Positions 1 through 9,433 are shown, counted from the stretch's first letter. The stretch: DNA of 64,000 nucleotides from Ochromonas danica (GCA_015146655.1 VKHL01000015.1:1-64000), one strand, 5' to 3'. Notes: generated by a model not told the origin, from the letters alone. A program made the numbers and translations.

Positions 1-97
1 TCAACCGCTGTGATCACGGACTTCCAGCCAACTATCGTCCTGAAGCGCGGGTAACACTAGTGCTATTCTACTAATCACCCACATCAACAAGGAGGGT

Positions 98-569
98 GTG
101 TTGCGGAGTGCGGATTAGTTATTAAGTTAACGCCTGCTGTATGTGTTGAATGGGTATATTCTTCTTGCATGTTGTTGTTGTTGAAGTGTGTGATGTGAGT
201 GACGTATATTCTGTTCTACGAGCGTCACCCCTCTCTCCCCGTGTGATGAATATGATCACTCGATCCTATTCTATTAAATTATGTCAGTAGTATGGGCGAA
301 GCCCTATCCTTGCGTGGCTTGGGGGGTCTTAAACTAATAAGACAATTATTCACCACAACTAAACTTAATTTAATTTAATATGATCGAGTGATCATACTCA
401 TCACATAGGGAGAGAGGGGTGACGCTCGTAGAACAGAATATACGGCGTCACTCACATCACACACTTCTACAACAACATGCAAGTAACATGCAAGTAGATG
501 CAAGTAGAATATACCCATTCAACACATACAGCAGGCGTTAACTTAATAACTAATCCGCACTCCGCAACA
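98..569. repeat. Large imperfect inverted repeat overlapping the Tdp1 5' region
   Basis: The left arm (about 98-280) is the reverse complement of the right arm (about 367-569). Matching blocks include TTGCGGAGTGCGGATTAG against its complement at 552-568, and the stretch around CACCCCTCTCTCCC (227-240). The arms agree closely over about 180 bp. The right arm has an extra stretch of repeated ATGCAAGTA units (476-507). The spacer, 281-366, contains a small GGGCGAAGCCC hairpin. The right arm leads into the Tdp1 gene, so the left arm is an inverted copy of that gene's upstream region. It may be a fold-back element or the duplicated promoter of a divergent gene beyond the window edge. Confidence 0.85.
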
Positions 570-584
570 GAATTAGCGTTGGCA

Positions 585-2174
585 ATGGGTAAGGATGAGG
601 TGATTGATCTTACGGGCAGTGGTGATGAGCAACCTCAAATTCTGAGTAGGAAGAAGAGAAGAGTAGAAGACATCAGCTCTTCTTCTTCGTCATCTTCTTC
701 TGGCTGTCCATGGCAGCCTTTCTATCTCACCACTGTACCTCATGCCTCCCCTCCCGCTAATCACAGCACACTCTCTGTGGAAGACTTGTTCCACCAAGAG
801 TCTGACGAGGGAAACTCTATAGAGCAGCTTTGCCTCATGTCCTATATGGTGGATACGGAGTGGTTGGTCAGCTGTTGTCCTCACCTTCTGCAGGTCAACA
901 CTCTCATATTACATGGCGCCACTGCCTCGACCTCCTTCAGCCCAAGTTGGCAAGTGAGTAAAGTGGACCTTGGAATGGAGCGCTATGGCACCCATCACAG
1001 CAAAATGGCTCTGGTCTTCTATGGCACAGGGCTGCGAGTTGTTATCACCACCGCTAACTTCTATGCTGAAGATTTTACCTTTCGTACACAAGGAATCTAT
1101 CTACAAGACTTTCCTTTGAAATCAGATGCTCCTCATGTGAACACTAGTGAGAAGAATGAATTTGAGGAGGATCTGGCAGCCTACTTGAAGACACTTCGAC
1201 TATATAGTCAGAAAGCACAAAATAGTCTGGACAATGTCATCCATCGCCTCTCATGCTATGACTTCTCATCAGCTGAAGTTATTTTAGTAGCCTCTGTTCC
1301 TGGACGACATACAAAAGATAAGAAGAAGTGGGGACTTGGTAAGCTATGTCGTGCTCTTGCTGAGAATGGTTTCTACGAGAAGAAATGGCGAGATTATCAA
1401 TTATTGATGCAATGCTCTTCTCTGGGGTCTATGGGGAAGGATGGAATGCTTCTTCATGACTATGCTGCCAGAATGCGTCTTCAACATCCTCCTTCTGCCA
1501 AGTCCAAGCAGATGTGTGACTTCCAATTGGTGTGGCCAACGGTCGAATGTGTTCGCGAGTCTTTTCAAGGTTATGCTGCTGGTGGATCTCTTCCTTGCAA
1601 CTGGAAGACACTTACCACAGATGGTAAACATCTCTTGACGGGCTTTCAAGATCATCTCTTTCGTTGGGAGGGAGAGACAAGTGGTAGAGAACGAGCAACT
1701 CCTCATATGAAATGTTACTTTCGATACTTTGTCTCTCCTGACAGGCTTGAAGAAGATCAGGTGGTCGACTTGGCATGGTTTCTACTAACTTCAAGTAATA
1801 TGAGTCAAGCAGCATTTGGAGTGTTTCAGACTAATGACAGCCAGCTCTATATCAAATCCTATGAAATCGGTGTGCTTTTCCTTAGCAACAAGATTAAAAC
1901 TGCTTGCAGGCGGTTCTCTTGTACGCCTCACCATTCAGTGCTGGGCATTATTGCAGGAGAAGAATACAGCAGAGTTGATGAGATGCAAACTGTCTTTGTG
2001 GTAAAGAGTGGAATATACCACGCGCCTGTTTGTGAAGGAAGGCGATTGATTGTTCCCTTTAGCATTCCGTTCGCTGTTCCGCCAGCTCCCTATGCAAAGA
2101 AGGATGAACCTTGGGTGTGGGACAAAGCTTTTTCGAAGCCTGATTGTCTTGGTGAGATGAGACTTGATGTCTGA
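585..2174 (+). CDS. TDP1: Tyrosyl-DNA phosphodiesterase 1 (Tdp1)
   Basis: This nuclear DNA-repair enzyme of the phospholipase D superfamily removes topoisomerase I tyrosyl adducts and other lesions from DNA 3' ends. Two HxK(x)nN motifs are visible. The first is around residues 138-140 (HHSK, then TTANF). The second is around 374-376 (PHMKCY, then SSNMSQAAFG). These are the family's catalytic His/Lys/Asn sets. The gene is intronless and gives 529 aa from the ATG at 585, normal for the family core. An in-frame ATG at 498 would add 29 residues, but it lies inside the inverted repeat and has low-complexity surroundings, so I prefer 585. The N-terminus reads EVIDLTGSGDE, a SUMO-interaction-like motif, then a basic KKRRVE stretch and a polyserine run. 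The family assignment is firm; the start is inferred. Confidence 0.93.
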   Translation: MGKDEVIDLTGSGDEQPQILSRKKRRVEDISSSSSSSSSGCPWQPFYLTTVPHASPPANHSTLSVEDLFHQESDEGNSIEQLCLMSYMVDTEWLVSCCPHLLQVNTLILHGATASTSFSPSWQVSKVDLGMERYGTHHSKMALVFYGTGLRVVITTANFYAEDFTFRTQGIYLQDFPLKSDAPHVNTSEKNEFEEDLAAYLKTLRLYSQKAQNSLDNVIHRLSCYDFSSAEVILVASVPGRHTKDKKKWGLGKLCRALAENGFYEKKWRDYQLLMQCSSLGSMGKDGMLLHDYAARMRLQHPPSAKSKQMCDFQLVWPTVECVRESFQGYAAGGSLPCNWKTLTTDGKHLLTGFQDHLFRWEGETSGRERATPHMKCYFRYFVSPDRLEEDQVVDLAWFLLTSSNMSQAAFGVFQTNDSQLYIKSYEIGVLFLSNKIKTACRRFSCTPHHSVLGIIAGEEYSRVDEMQTVFVVKSGIYHAPVCEGRRLIVPFSIPFAVPPAPYAKKDEPWVWDKAFSKPDCLGEMRLDV

Positions 2175-2677
2175 GGATTGTGCTATGAGAGTTCATTGTG
2201 AAGCACTTATTACAGCATAGTCTAGCAGTAGACAGATGCAGCAGGTACTGTAGCAGGTAGGTCATTTGTTGTTCATCGCAAATAGTCTAGTGTATCTGGT
2301 GTGTGTTATGATCGCGGCCCACAATTGTGGCAATTGTCTATAATTGCTAAACGAGTTGTACATAGTAGTGGTGATAAGAGCGATGAAAACTATTGTTAAT
2401 CGAGTGGCTAGTGTTAGCTATTGTGTTGTCTACTCCCGCATTTTATTCACAAAAGCAAAGGATAGTGAGGTACCTGAATCTATTCAAACGGAAACTCGCA
2501 ATGAAAATCAGGTATCGAATTTGAATAAATTGTGTTATAAATCAAGCATCATGTGCTTAGTGGAGAATCTACATATCCAGCTATGTAAGGAAGGCGTGGT
2601 ACTGAATATATCCATTATACTACATTTTGACATATTGATGAGACTATTGGGAAGGTATGTCACATCATTTTCATCGA
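2175..2677. other. Convergent intergenic region
   Basis: This lies between the 3' ends of Tdp1 (+) and the TLC protein (-). An open frame on the plus strand has no recognisable product and overlaps the end of the TLC gene. I see no RNA gene or repeat. Confidence 0.5.
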
Positions 2678-3511
2678 TTACGTTGTCTTATGCTTGGGAG
2701 GGTTGTATCTTGTGGTGGCTGAGAGAACGATCTTGGTTATCCAATACCACTGCAGCAAGCCAATGGGCAGGATGAGGTAGGCCGTCCAGCCCAGCAACTG
2801 ATTGAAACCATGCCACCAGAACATGACAATCACCATCGTCATGTTGACATTGCGCAATAAGAAGAACATTAAAGCAAATGTCAACTCTAAGTACATCACT
2901 AAAGCTGATTCCTTCCATTCCGTCAACCTCAGGAACCAGCACAAATTGAAGATGATATTCGTGGTATCACAGACAAGAAAGTGAGGGATGTATCGTAAGA
3001 TATGACCAGGTATCATGAGGCAGTAGGCGACGAACCAAAGCGTGAATCCGTGATGGATCATGAACTCCCACTGTCCAGCTATGACGAGTTGTGGGATGGC
3101 GTAGCAGAGAGTGTCAGCCAGGAGATATCCCATAGAGATAGGCGCAATCCATCCTTCTGTCACGGCATAGTCCACCTGTGCTAGCTCTTGTTCTCCACGG
3201 CGGAAGTCTTGGAGAATGTTGTTCCAGGCCAAGGGTACCATGATGCAATGATGCAGCGAAGAAATGATATATGAGGGCCATTCAGAGCGCTTTCGACTAG
3301 GCAAAGTCTTAAACCAACTCTCCCAAAACAGACGAGGTAGGTAGTAAGCGAGCACATAGACAAGAGAGAAGAACAAGGTCCAGGCCGCGAACTTGGCATT
3401 GAAGTGCTCGACAGCCACCAAGCCTGTCGTCATGGGTTGAACAGGTGGAGGACGGGTAATGAAGGTCAAGTAGGCGGAGATCATACTATGACTAAGGTAA
3501 GAGGAGAACAA
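2678..3511 (-). CDS. TLC-domain (TRAM/LAG1/CLN8) membrane protein, TLCD4-like
   Basis: The 277-aa protein has about six to seven hydrophobic segments. It shows the TLC-family signature region WEFMIHHGFTLWFVAYCL, where the paired His residues sit in a membrane helix, followed by an aromatic-rich segment (IIFNLCWFLRL). TLC proteins act in the ER or other endomembranes in lipid sensing or synthesis. The lack of a Lag1p-type extended motif and the short length point to the TLCD4/TMEM56 group rather than ceramide synthase. The gene is intronless. A second Met ten codons in (3484) is an alternative start. The specific substrate cannot be told. Confidence 0.8.
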   Translation of the reverse strand: MFSSYLSHSMISAYLTFITRPPPVQPMTTGLVAVEHFNAKFAAWTLFFSLVYVLAYYLPRLFWESWFKTLPSRKRSEWPSYIISSLHHCIMVPLAWNNILQDFRRGEQELAQVDYAVTEGWIAPISMGYLLADTLCYAIPQLVIAGQWEFMIHHGFTLWFVAYCLMIPGHILRYIPHFLVCDTTNIIFNLCWFLRLTEWKESALVMYLELTFALMFFLLRNVNMTMVIVMFWWHGFNQLLGWTAYLILPIGLLQWYWITKIVLSATTRYNPPKHKTT

Positions 3512-3705
3512 CAGGTGGAATGTCTAATTCCCGGAATTCTGTTGAGAGATGACGCAGCAGAGTGATGAAATCGAGAAGGTTGCCTTGACAAAACTATTTT
3601 ACCCCTTTATTTTACCCTATTTTGACTTAGTCTAAGTTTAAACCATAATTTTAGGAGTTTTCTTGAGTGGGGTTTGGGAAAGTTGAATGAGTGTAGCCTG
3701 CCTGC

Positions 3706-4161
3706 TTGTACTTCCATTCTTTCCCTTTCGGCCATGATTCAAGCGAAGGAAACTACCCATTGAAATCCGAATCCTTTGTCCTGGATGTGGTAGTCGCGAA
3801 CCCCGCGGCTCCAACACATCGACGACAGAACAACTCGCATAAGGAAGCAGATGGGGCAAGCAAGGCGAGCCATGAGCACAAGCTTCTCCACTACGGTGCA
3901 CACACTGATATTCTCCAGGCGGTCCCGCGCCAATATTACACGTTCAACGTGGAGGCCACCGGACGTTTAGGTCGGGAAGCCATAACCTTTGTCGAAGACA
4001 TCTGCCGGGTCATGGGGAATGATCCGCTCTACTGGGAAAATAACGTGTTTGAACCTTCACCACTTCAAAAGCTGGTACGTGAAATTGCTCCGGCGGTAGC
4101 TAAGTACAATACTCACGCATTGGCTTACTACAAGAGGAACAATTTCCCGCTTCTAGCGTAA
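3706..4161 (+). mobile_element. Relic: C-terminal fragment of a non-LTR-retrotransposon-like protein
   Basis: A 151-codon open frame carries a pattern common at the C-terminus of LINE-type proteins in algae and oomycetes. It has LDVVVANPAA (a D-V-V-V-x-N-P core like that of an endonuclease-like fold), a spaced Ala/Lys/Tyr helix (ASHEHKLLHYG) and YTFNVEATGRLGREA. No reverse-transcriptase palm motifs (YxDD) or start region are present, so this is a broken end fragment. Its 5' end lies in a 49-bp direct repeat that recurs 505 bp downstream. A second decayed relative is at about 9597-9752. The assignment rests on motif memory only. Confidence 0.45.
3722..3770. repeat. 49-bp exact direct repeat, copy 1
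   Basis: The stretch beginning TCCCTTTCGGCCATGATTCA is repeated without change at 4227-4275. Copy 1 lies at the start of the retrotransposon-like fragment. Confidence 0.95.
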
Positions 4162-4226
4162 TTGGTCTGACTTTAGTTTTCATCTCCTGAGCAACCACCT
4201 GTTAACTTAACTAAGCTATCCATCCA

Positions 4227-4275
4227 TCCCTTTCGGCCATGATTCAAGCGAAGGAAACTACCCATTGAAATCCGA
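4227..4275. repeat. 49-bp exact direct repeat, copy 2
   Basis: This is identical to 3722-3770 and lies 66 bp after the stop codon of the retrotransposon-like fragment. With copy 1 it brackets that fragment. It is too long for an ordinary target-site duplication and better fits a local duplication or a repeated element end. Confidence 0.95.
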
Positions 4276-4427
4276 GATCATCGTGAAAATGTGCTGAAAT
4301 GGGCAGTCTATCAGGAAAATCATATTTTCCCACTTTTGCAAAACTGGCTGTTTTTCAAGCATCACAATTAATTAAGCAATTCGTTTCTACCCAGCCCTGA
4401 CCATCAGATGAGGGTCATGCATGTCTG

Positions 4428-5276
4428 ATGCAAATGATTGCCTTTTTTCTTCTTGTGGTTTTCTTTTCTTCATTTTCAATTAACGCGGATCATCATCCAC
4501 GTCGAAGACATCATCATGCTGCACTCCGCCACTATAACCACAACTCCCCCATGTTAGTTTGGATGAGTAGTGTTTCAACTCCCTATGCTCACTCTTCCAT
4601 TTCCAACGCAAGGAAGATATTCGGGACCACTATTGAGTATGATGAAGGTATCTATGTTCTGAATGAAGTATATCGCTTGAAAGGCGGTGGTAGGGTTCTT
4701 CAAGTGTCTGGCTATCCGTTGGACATCTGTATGTGTAGCGGAAACGAGTCATCTCTAAAGTGTGCGGTAGCCTCAGCGATTCGTGTCAATGAAAGCAGTT
4801 GGATACTTGAAACGAGAACATATGAAGGAAATCACTGTACGGAAGCTCCTACAACAACCTTGAACACTCCTCTGACTCCAAAAGTATTTACCTCTTCTGT
4901 CTGTGATACGCAAGCTGAGATCTCTGTATATCTTGAAGTGGTTCGTGGTTTTGCTCCATATGATAATCTTGGGCCTGGACTTGCTTCTGTCTACTATGGC
5001 CTGGAAAGCTCCTGTGAGCATGATCAGTGGGTCAGATATGACTTCCTTCCCAGCTTCGAATGTTTCTGCAACTCTTCTGCTTATGGTATTTCTACTAGCG
5101 ACTTTCGCTATGTGGAGTATACGGATAGCAGTTGTTCTATGGTAAAACATTCTCAAGTTGCGCATTTCAAAAGATACAAATGCATTGGTCGCAAGACTCG
5201 CCCATCCGATGATATTTCGTTGACGAACCAGTTCTACTATCAGTCGGTTCATGTTGTTTTACCTTTTTGGGTCTGA
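4428..5276 (+). CDS. Predicted secreted Cys-rich protein, unknown
   Basis: The 282-aa protein begins with a clear signal peptide (MQMIAFFLLVVFFSSFSINA), then a His/Arg-rich stretch (HHPRRRHHH). The mature part has about a dozen cysteines in pairs (CMCSGNES, CFCNSS) and several N-x-S/T sites, as expected for an extracellular disulfide-bonded glycoprotein. Two segments each pair a late CxC with a Tyr/Ser-rich environment and may be degenerate internal repeats. I do not recognise the family. It is intronless and sits just downstream of the transposon relic in a gene-poor area, so it may be lineage-specific. The start at 4428 is the third residue upstream of the hydrophobic core and fits the signal peptide. 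Confidence 0.6.
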   Translation: MQMIAFFLLVVFFSSFSINADHHPRRRHHHAALRHYNHNSPMLVWMSSVSTPYAHSSISNARKIFGTTIEYDEGIYVLNEVYRLKGGGRVLQVSGYPLDICMCSGNESSLKCAVASAIRVNESSWILETRTYEGNHCTEAPTTTLNTPLTPKVFTSSVCDTQAEISVYLEVVRGFAPYDNLGPGLASVYYGLESSCEHDQWVRYDFLPSFECFCNSSAYGISTSDFRYVEYTDSSCSMVKHSQVAHFKRYKCIGRKTRPSDDISLTNQFYYQSVHVVLPFWV

Positions 5277-6743
5277 AGATTCTTTTCACTGTTATTTCCT
5301 CACATTCTTCCACAGCTAACACAATGGACACTAACTCCTCTGCCAACTAATATGTATGGCTCCAAACCATTTTTATGACCAAACAAGTTTATTGTCAATG
5401 GACGAAATTTTCATTGAATGAAATTCTATGCCTCGTAGATTTTGATGTAAATATAATATAAGTTCAGCTCTCTTAAGCATCCTCCAACTCTCTGAATTCC
5501 TTTGTTGCTAATGTGAATCGAAAATTCGTTCATCATCACGGGGGAGTGTGTGCATGGTTCTGCAAATGCGCGGGGTTGCTCATGCTATACAAAGGGATAT
5601 GATGCCATACCTTGTTTATGGTATTCTTAAATGCGGAGGTGACTCAGCGGTTAAAGAGAAGGGAAGAACTCACAGGGCATGCTACAAGATACGCAGAGAT
5701 GCCTCTATAAGGCGCGGTATGTTGGCAATGTGTTTCTGGTTTGCTTCCCCCAGGCACATGCTCGCAAAAGCCGCAAGAACTGCGTGCGAGATTTTCTCAC
5801 CGCGCTGCCCGTCGATGATCCCCGCAGCTCCCGCCCGTGCCTCTGCCCCTCCAATAACATCAACCCTCTCAACTCTCATCCACTGCCAAGAGCGTTTCGC
5901 CTGCTCCAATCAACAGCGCCCGCTGAGCAGGTAAGGTGTTTCGATAGACCATGCTAGCGATCACCCAGACGCATTGCAAGATTTCCTTGTTTGCAGCAAA
6001 GTTAATAGCGGTTTGAAGCCCTGCAACTCCATATCAAACCTTCGACTGGCTTCAGAGTGGTGGTTAATGTTGATCGGAACTAGTAGAGCATGGTATTGGG
6101 CCTGCGCCGTCTCAGTGGCGGCGACAAACCACTCCTCTCAGTTCGTCCAGCTCCATTGGTGGGGAAAACCTCGGCATTATGTGTTTCTTCACGAGAACCT
6201 TTTTTCACATAACAATTCAAGACATCTTTACCCGACAAGACTTGCTCCTTGACTCATTATCCGTCAAGTGGTCATGTTTCCACGGACGTAATGATTTGTT
6301 GAATGGGTTGCTGATCGCACAGTTCAAAAGATCCTTGTTTGTGTACCAATCCACTGAAGATTGTTCTAGCCATGCAAGATGTCGAGGTAATCCAAAGCCG
6401 CCTTCATTTTCAACACACCAGAATGCATGACCAAAGTGTTTTTGCAAACGAAGCTCTTTTGATTGTCCAATCATGCGATTCTCAGAGAGTACTACGCTCT
6501 GAGAATCCATTGCAATTCGTAGTACTCTGCTTTGTTACAATCCATTGCAATTCGTACATTTTTAAGGTCGCCTGTACGGCGTTGGGCATCCTATAATTGA
6601 CTGGAGCTTACATAGGAGCTTGTGGTGAAGAAAGAATGGCATGTGGTGAGTGATGAATGTCGACCGATTTGCGAAATCGGCTCTAAAAGGTAAGGCTTGT
6701 ATAGTCGTATCAGATAAATTGATCATCATTGAGGAGCAAGCAG
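5277..6743. other. Gene-poor stretch, possible decayed coding remnants
   Basis: There is no convincing gene in this 1.4 kb. A noticeably GC-rich patch (about 5640-5930) has open frames on both strands, and the minus strand at about 5960-6130 also lacks stops for some 55 codons. Neither resembles a family I can name. Codon-like composition without a complete frame suggests old pseudogenes or UTR sequence. The 3' flank of the carotenoid oxygenase gene occupies the right end. Confidence 0.4.
6478..6556. repeat. Nested short inverted and direct repeats
   Basis: GATTCTCAGAG and CTCTGAGAATC form an inverted pair, interleaved with AGAGTACTAC / GTAGTACTCT. An 18-bp unit AATCCATTGCAATTCGTA occurs twice (6504-6521, 6539-6556). 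The structure is compact and not explained by any gene. Confidence 0.8.
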
Positions 6744-8531
6744 TTAATCATGCAAGAAGGCACCGTGGAAAGAACTGGGAACACGAATTCCTGTGTAAGC
6801 ACGTGCCAGTTCACGCATTGTTGTCGCGTCCAATACAAGCAAGAATGTCTCCCGACGCTCTCCATCATACACTTGGCTGACTAAAACGCCATCGTCCTCA
6901 GCTTTAGCATTCGGTCTTGGAATAAAGATAGGTTCAGACGGATACATGGAAGGAGCTTTCCACACAGTGGCGCTTCCAGGAGAGCTGGCACGGGAGTGGT
7001 CTTGCTTGACCAATCCCCATTCGAGGAAATCGCCTCGATTTGGACCATTACCCGCGTAACCGGTCATTCCATAGCTATATTGGTAATATCTACCTCGAAG
7101 TCCCTCATGGAAAGTGACAAGATCCGATTCATATTGTTGCCCTTTCTCATCAGTGGCTCTGAGAACCTCGGGATAAACCATACCACCAGAACGATATCTA
7201 CCAGATTCTGGAAGTGGCAACCTCCATCGATGAACGATACCAGCACGCTCTTGTCTAGCAAGCTTTTCTCGATCGAGAATGTTTGGAATGTACAAGAAGG
7301 CGTGCTGTCCGGAAACAATTCCTGGGGTCGAATAAGCGCACACGTCCATCACCACTTCCGTGCCTTCTTCATAAGCATTCACGTGATGATATGCCCACAG
7401 AGGCGCGCTTTCATAAGAGGCAAGCGGCAGTTTGTCAGACTTTCCGGCAAGGCTGAAGACATGAATCCTGGTGCCTCGTTGATTGCCCTCCCAAGCCAAC
7501 TGAGGCATGAAGCCACGGCCATTTATCATGGCATTAAACGGCACATTTAAAGGCCAAATGGCAATAATAGCATAGTTTGGGGTAATGCTAAAGTCGTGTA
7601 TATAAGGAATCTCGTTTGGAGGACTGGTAACTGTCCCCAAGATGGTCCGATACCCTCTCTTGTCGATCCGAACCAGATGCACCAGAGTGGCGCGACCAGG
7701 CCTTATCTCAGTAAAGATATTGTAACTATAACCACCCATAACATGAGGATGAGCTGTTGAAAACAACTCAATGCCTCCAGATTGAGCGATCTTGTTTGGG
7801 TAACGGAACTCGCCTTTTGTCTGCAGGGTAGTCTTGTCCACTTCATAAATAAAAGGTGCGTCCGTGACAGCTAACAGTGGTCCGCCAATACCAGCTAACT
7901 CGTGCACATTGACGTTAGTGTTTCCATATTTACTTCCAGTGGCGAGCGTTGTGACGAGGTTGGCTAGCTTCGAGACTGGCGGCTCTGTTGGGCCAGCGGT
8001 CGTGACTGCGGGAAGGTCTCGCTTGCGTTTGACTACTCGATCATAAAGAGGGCATCGAATGAATTGAGTGGAGAAACTTACTTCGCCCAGGCCGTTGAAG
8101 TGATATCGAGTGAGTTTGGCCAAGCCATCGAAGATATGTGTGTACCGCCGCGGAGGCTCAGTTAACGACCCAAAAAGACCTGGGCCATTGCGAATTAAAG
8201 TTCCTTTCACATATTCAGGGATGTCCCCTTCCACAGTCAGTCTGCGAGGAGATAACACTTCCTCGAGGACATCAGAGGCGACGTCTTCAACATGCAAGCC
8301 ATGCGGTGTAGCGCGGAGATGAAGAACATGAGGGGAGTTCAATCTAAGAGAACTTTTCAACTGTATAGAGATCTTAAAAACACCTAATAGTAGAATAAGA
8401 ATGACGAGAGTCATTGTCAAGCTAACGGAAGGCTTGATAGTTGAATCTTGAATTGTCTGATCTTTGTCGCTGTTGTCTTTATTATTAGATGCGTGGTAAC
8501 TTAGCCCGCGTGCCATACTAACTTGGGTCAA
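6744..8531 (-). CDS. Carotenoid cleavage oxygenase (RPE65/BCO/CCD family)
   Basis: The 595-aa non-heme iron enzyme should cleave carotenoids or apocarotenoids with O2. All four iron-ligand histidine contexts are present: TAHPHVMGG, YIHDFSITPN, AYHHVNAYEEG, and FHGAFLHD at the extreme C-terminus (His about 589). The glutamate-containing NAYEEG and FDGLAKL regions are also family features. The N-terminus has a hydrophobic segment (LTMTLVILILLLGVFKISI, about residues 38-56) after a polar leader, so the enzyme is probably membrane anchored. A cleaved plastid leader is less likely because no bipartite transit layout is seen. It is intronless and of normal length. The cleavage position and substrate cannot be read from the sequence. 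Confidence 0.92.
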   Translation of the reverse strand: MTQVSMARGLSYHASNNKDNSDKDQTIQDSTIKPSVSLTMTLVILILLLGVFKISIQLKSSLRLNSPHVLHLRATPHGLHVEDVASDVLEEVLSPRRLTVEGDIPEYVKGTLIRNGPGLFGSLTEPPRRYTHIFDGLAKLTRYHFNGLGEVSFSTQFIRCPLYDRVVKRKRDLPAVTTAGPTEPPVSKLANLVTTLATGSKYGNTNVNVHELAGIGGPLLAVTDAPFIYEVDKTTLQTKGEFRYPNKIAQSGGIELFSTAHPHVMGGYSYNIFTEIRPGRATLVHLVRIDKRGYRTILGTVTSPPNEIPYIHDFSITPNYAIIAIWPLNVPFNAMINGRGFMPQLAWEGNQRGTRIHVFSLAGKSDKLPLASYESAPLWAYHHVNAYEEGTEVVMDVCAYSTPGIVSGQHAFLYIPNILDREKLARQERAGIVHRWRLPLPESGRYRSGGMVYPEVLRATDEKGQQYESDLVTFHEGLRGRYYQYSYGMTGYAGNGPNRGDFLEWGLVKQDHSRASSPGSATVWKAPSMYPSEPIFIPRPNAKAEDDGVLVSQVYDGERRETFLLVLDATTMRELARAYTGIRVPSSFHGAFLHD

Positions 8532-9244
8532 TAGAGAGAGTTTGACTAGCCTAGTCTCCTAGTCTCCTAGTCTAATGTTACTTAGAGATCCACTTACAGG
8601 AAGGTTAAAAGGTGAGTAAGATTTACAAGCACAAGTCCAGCATGATCAGGAAAAAAAAGCACAATAGGGACGAAGAACAGATGATACTGGGATCACTTTG
8701 TGCGAGTTATGATAATAGGCTCCCACCAGCTGATAGTAGGCTCCTCTATGTCCCAATCATAAAACAAGACGACGATGTCCAAGAAGGCTGGATTCACGAT
8801 GCCCGGAATTGCCATTGAATGGGCTCTGTTGTACCAAACGTGTGGATCTTGAGAGTTAGGAGCACAGCCGGGCCAAAATGATAAAGTGATTACGGAAGGC
8901 TTCATGAATCTACAGTAGTTAGCGAATATACCGGCTCTGTCGTCCTCTATAACGTCTGCAGCGATGTTGTAAGCCTTTGCCTTTGGACCTCACCTAAAGT
9001 GCTTTGCGGACTGTTTTAGACCTAGACCTGTTCCGATTTGTATTTGTTTTACATACGATGTCATAACTATGCTGGCAAATATGTTGAAACCTGAATAATA
9101 TCAGTAAACGAACAAATATTTAAATATTGTTTTGTTTGTTATTTATTGCAATATATTATATAGTTATGTGGACTTATACAGAAAGCATATTCATTATGCA
9201 TGATGAATTATTGGTAACATTAAATACATCTTGATTATTAGTGC
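8532..9244. other. Intergenic region with one doubtful small frame
   Basis: Upstream of the oxygenase gene is a short TAGTCTCC repeat (8552-8571). A minus-strand 70-codon frame (8693-8905) encodes WPGCAPNSQDPHVWYNRAHS followed by mixed sequence. It is closed by stops on both sides and could be a fragment of something larger. The right half is AT-rich with no gene. Confidence 0.4.
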
Positions 9245-9433
9245 TTATTCGTCATCTTCTTCATCATCAGAATCTTCGACATCATCTTCATCATCAGAGA
9301 ACTCTCCTCGCCAGCCGCAACATTCTTCTGCTTCTTCCTCCTCGTCTTCAGCAGGAATATTATTGAGTCGCATAATATCTGTAAATATTGTCTGAGCTAC
9401 TGCATCCAAACAAGCCCAAGCGGCGTCATCCAT
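9245..9433 (-). CDS. Small acidic protein, hypothetical
   Basis: The 62-codon frame starts MDDAAWACLDAVAQTIFTDI, a plausible amphipathic helix. It ends in a strongly acidic tail (EDEEEEAEECC, then Asp/Glu runs to the stop). Short helix-plus-acidic-tail proteins are typical small subunits of large complexes, but I cannot match this to a known one. No upstream exon is evident. It may be real or chance. Confidence 0.35.
   Translation of the reverse strand: MDDAAWACLDAVAQTIFTDIMRLNNIPAEDEEEEAEECCGWRGEFSDDEDDVEDSDDEEDDE

Noticed and set aside
3706-4161. An intact host gene
   Set aside because: The frame starts inside a repeated word and matches only the end of a retrotransposon-like protein.
5682-5909. 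Minus-strand 75-codon frame with RVERVDVIGGAEARAGAAGI
   Set aside because: It faintly recalls acyl-CoA synthetase-type sequence, but no flanking homology or motif supports it.
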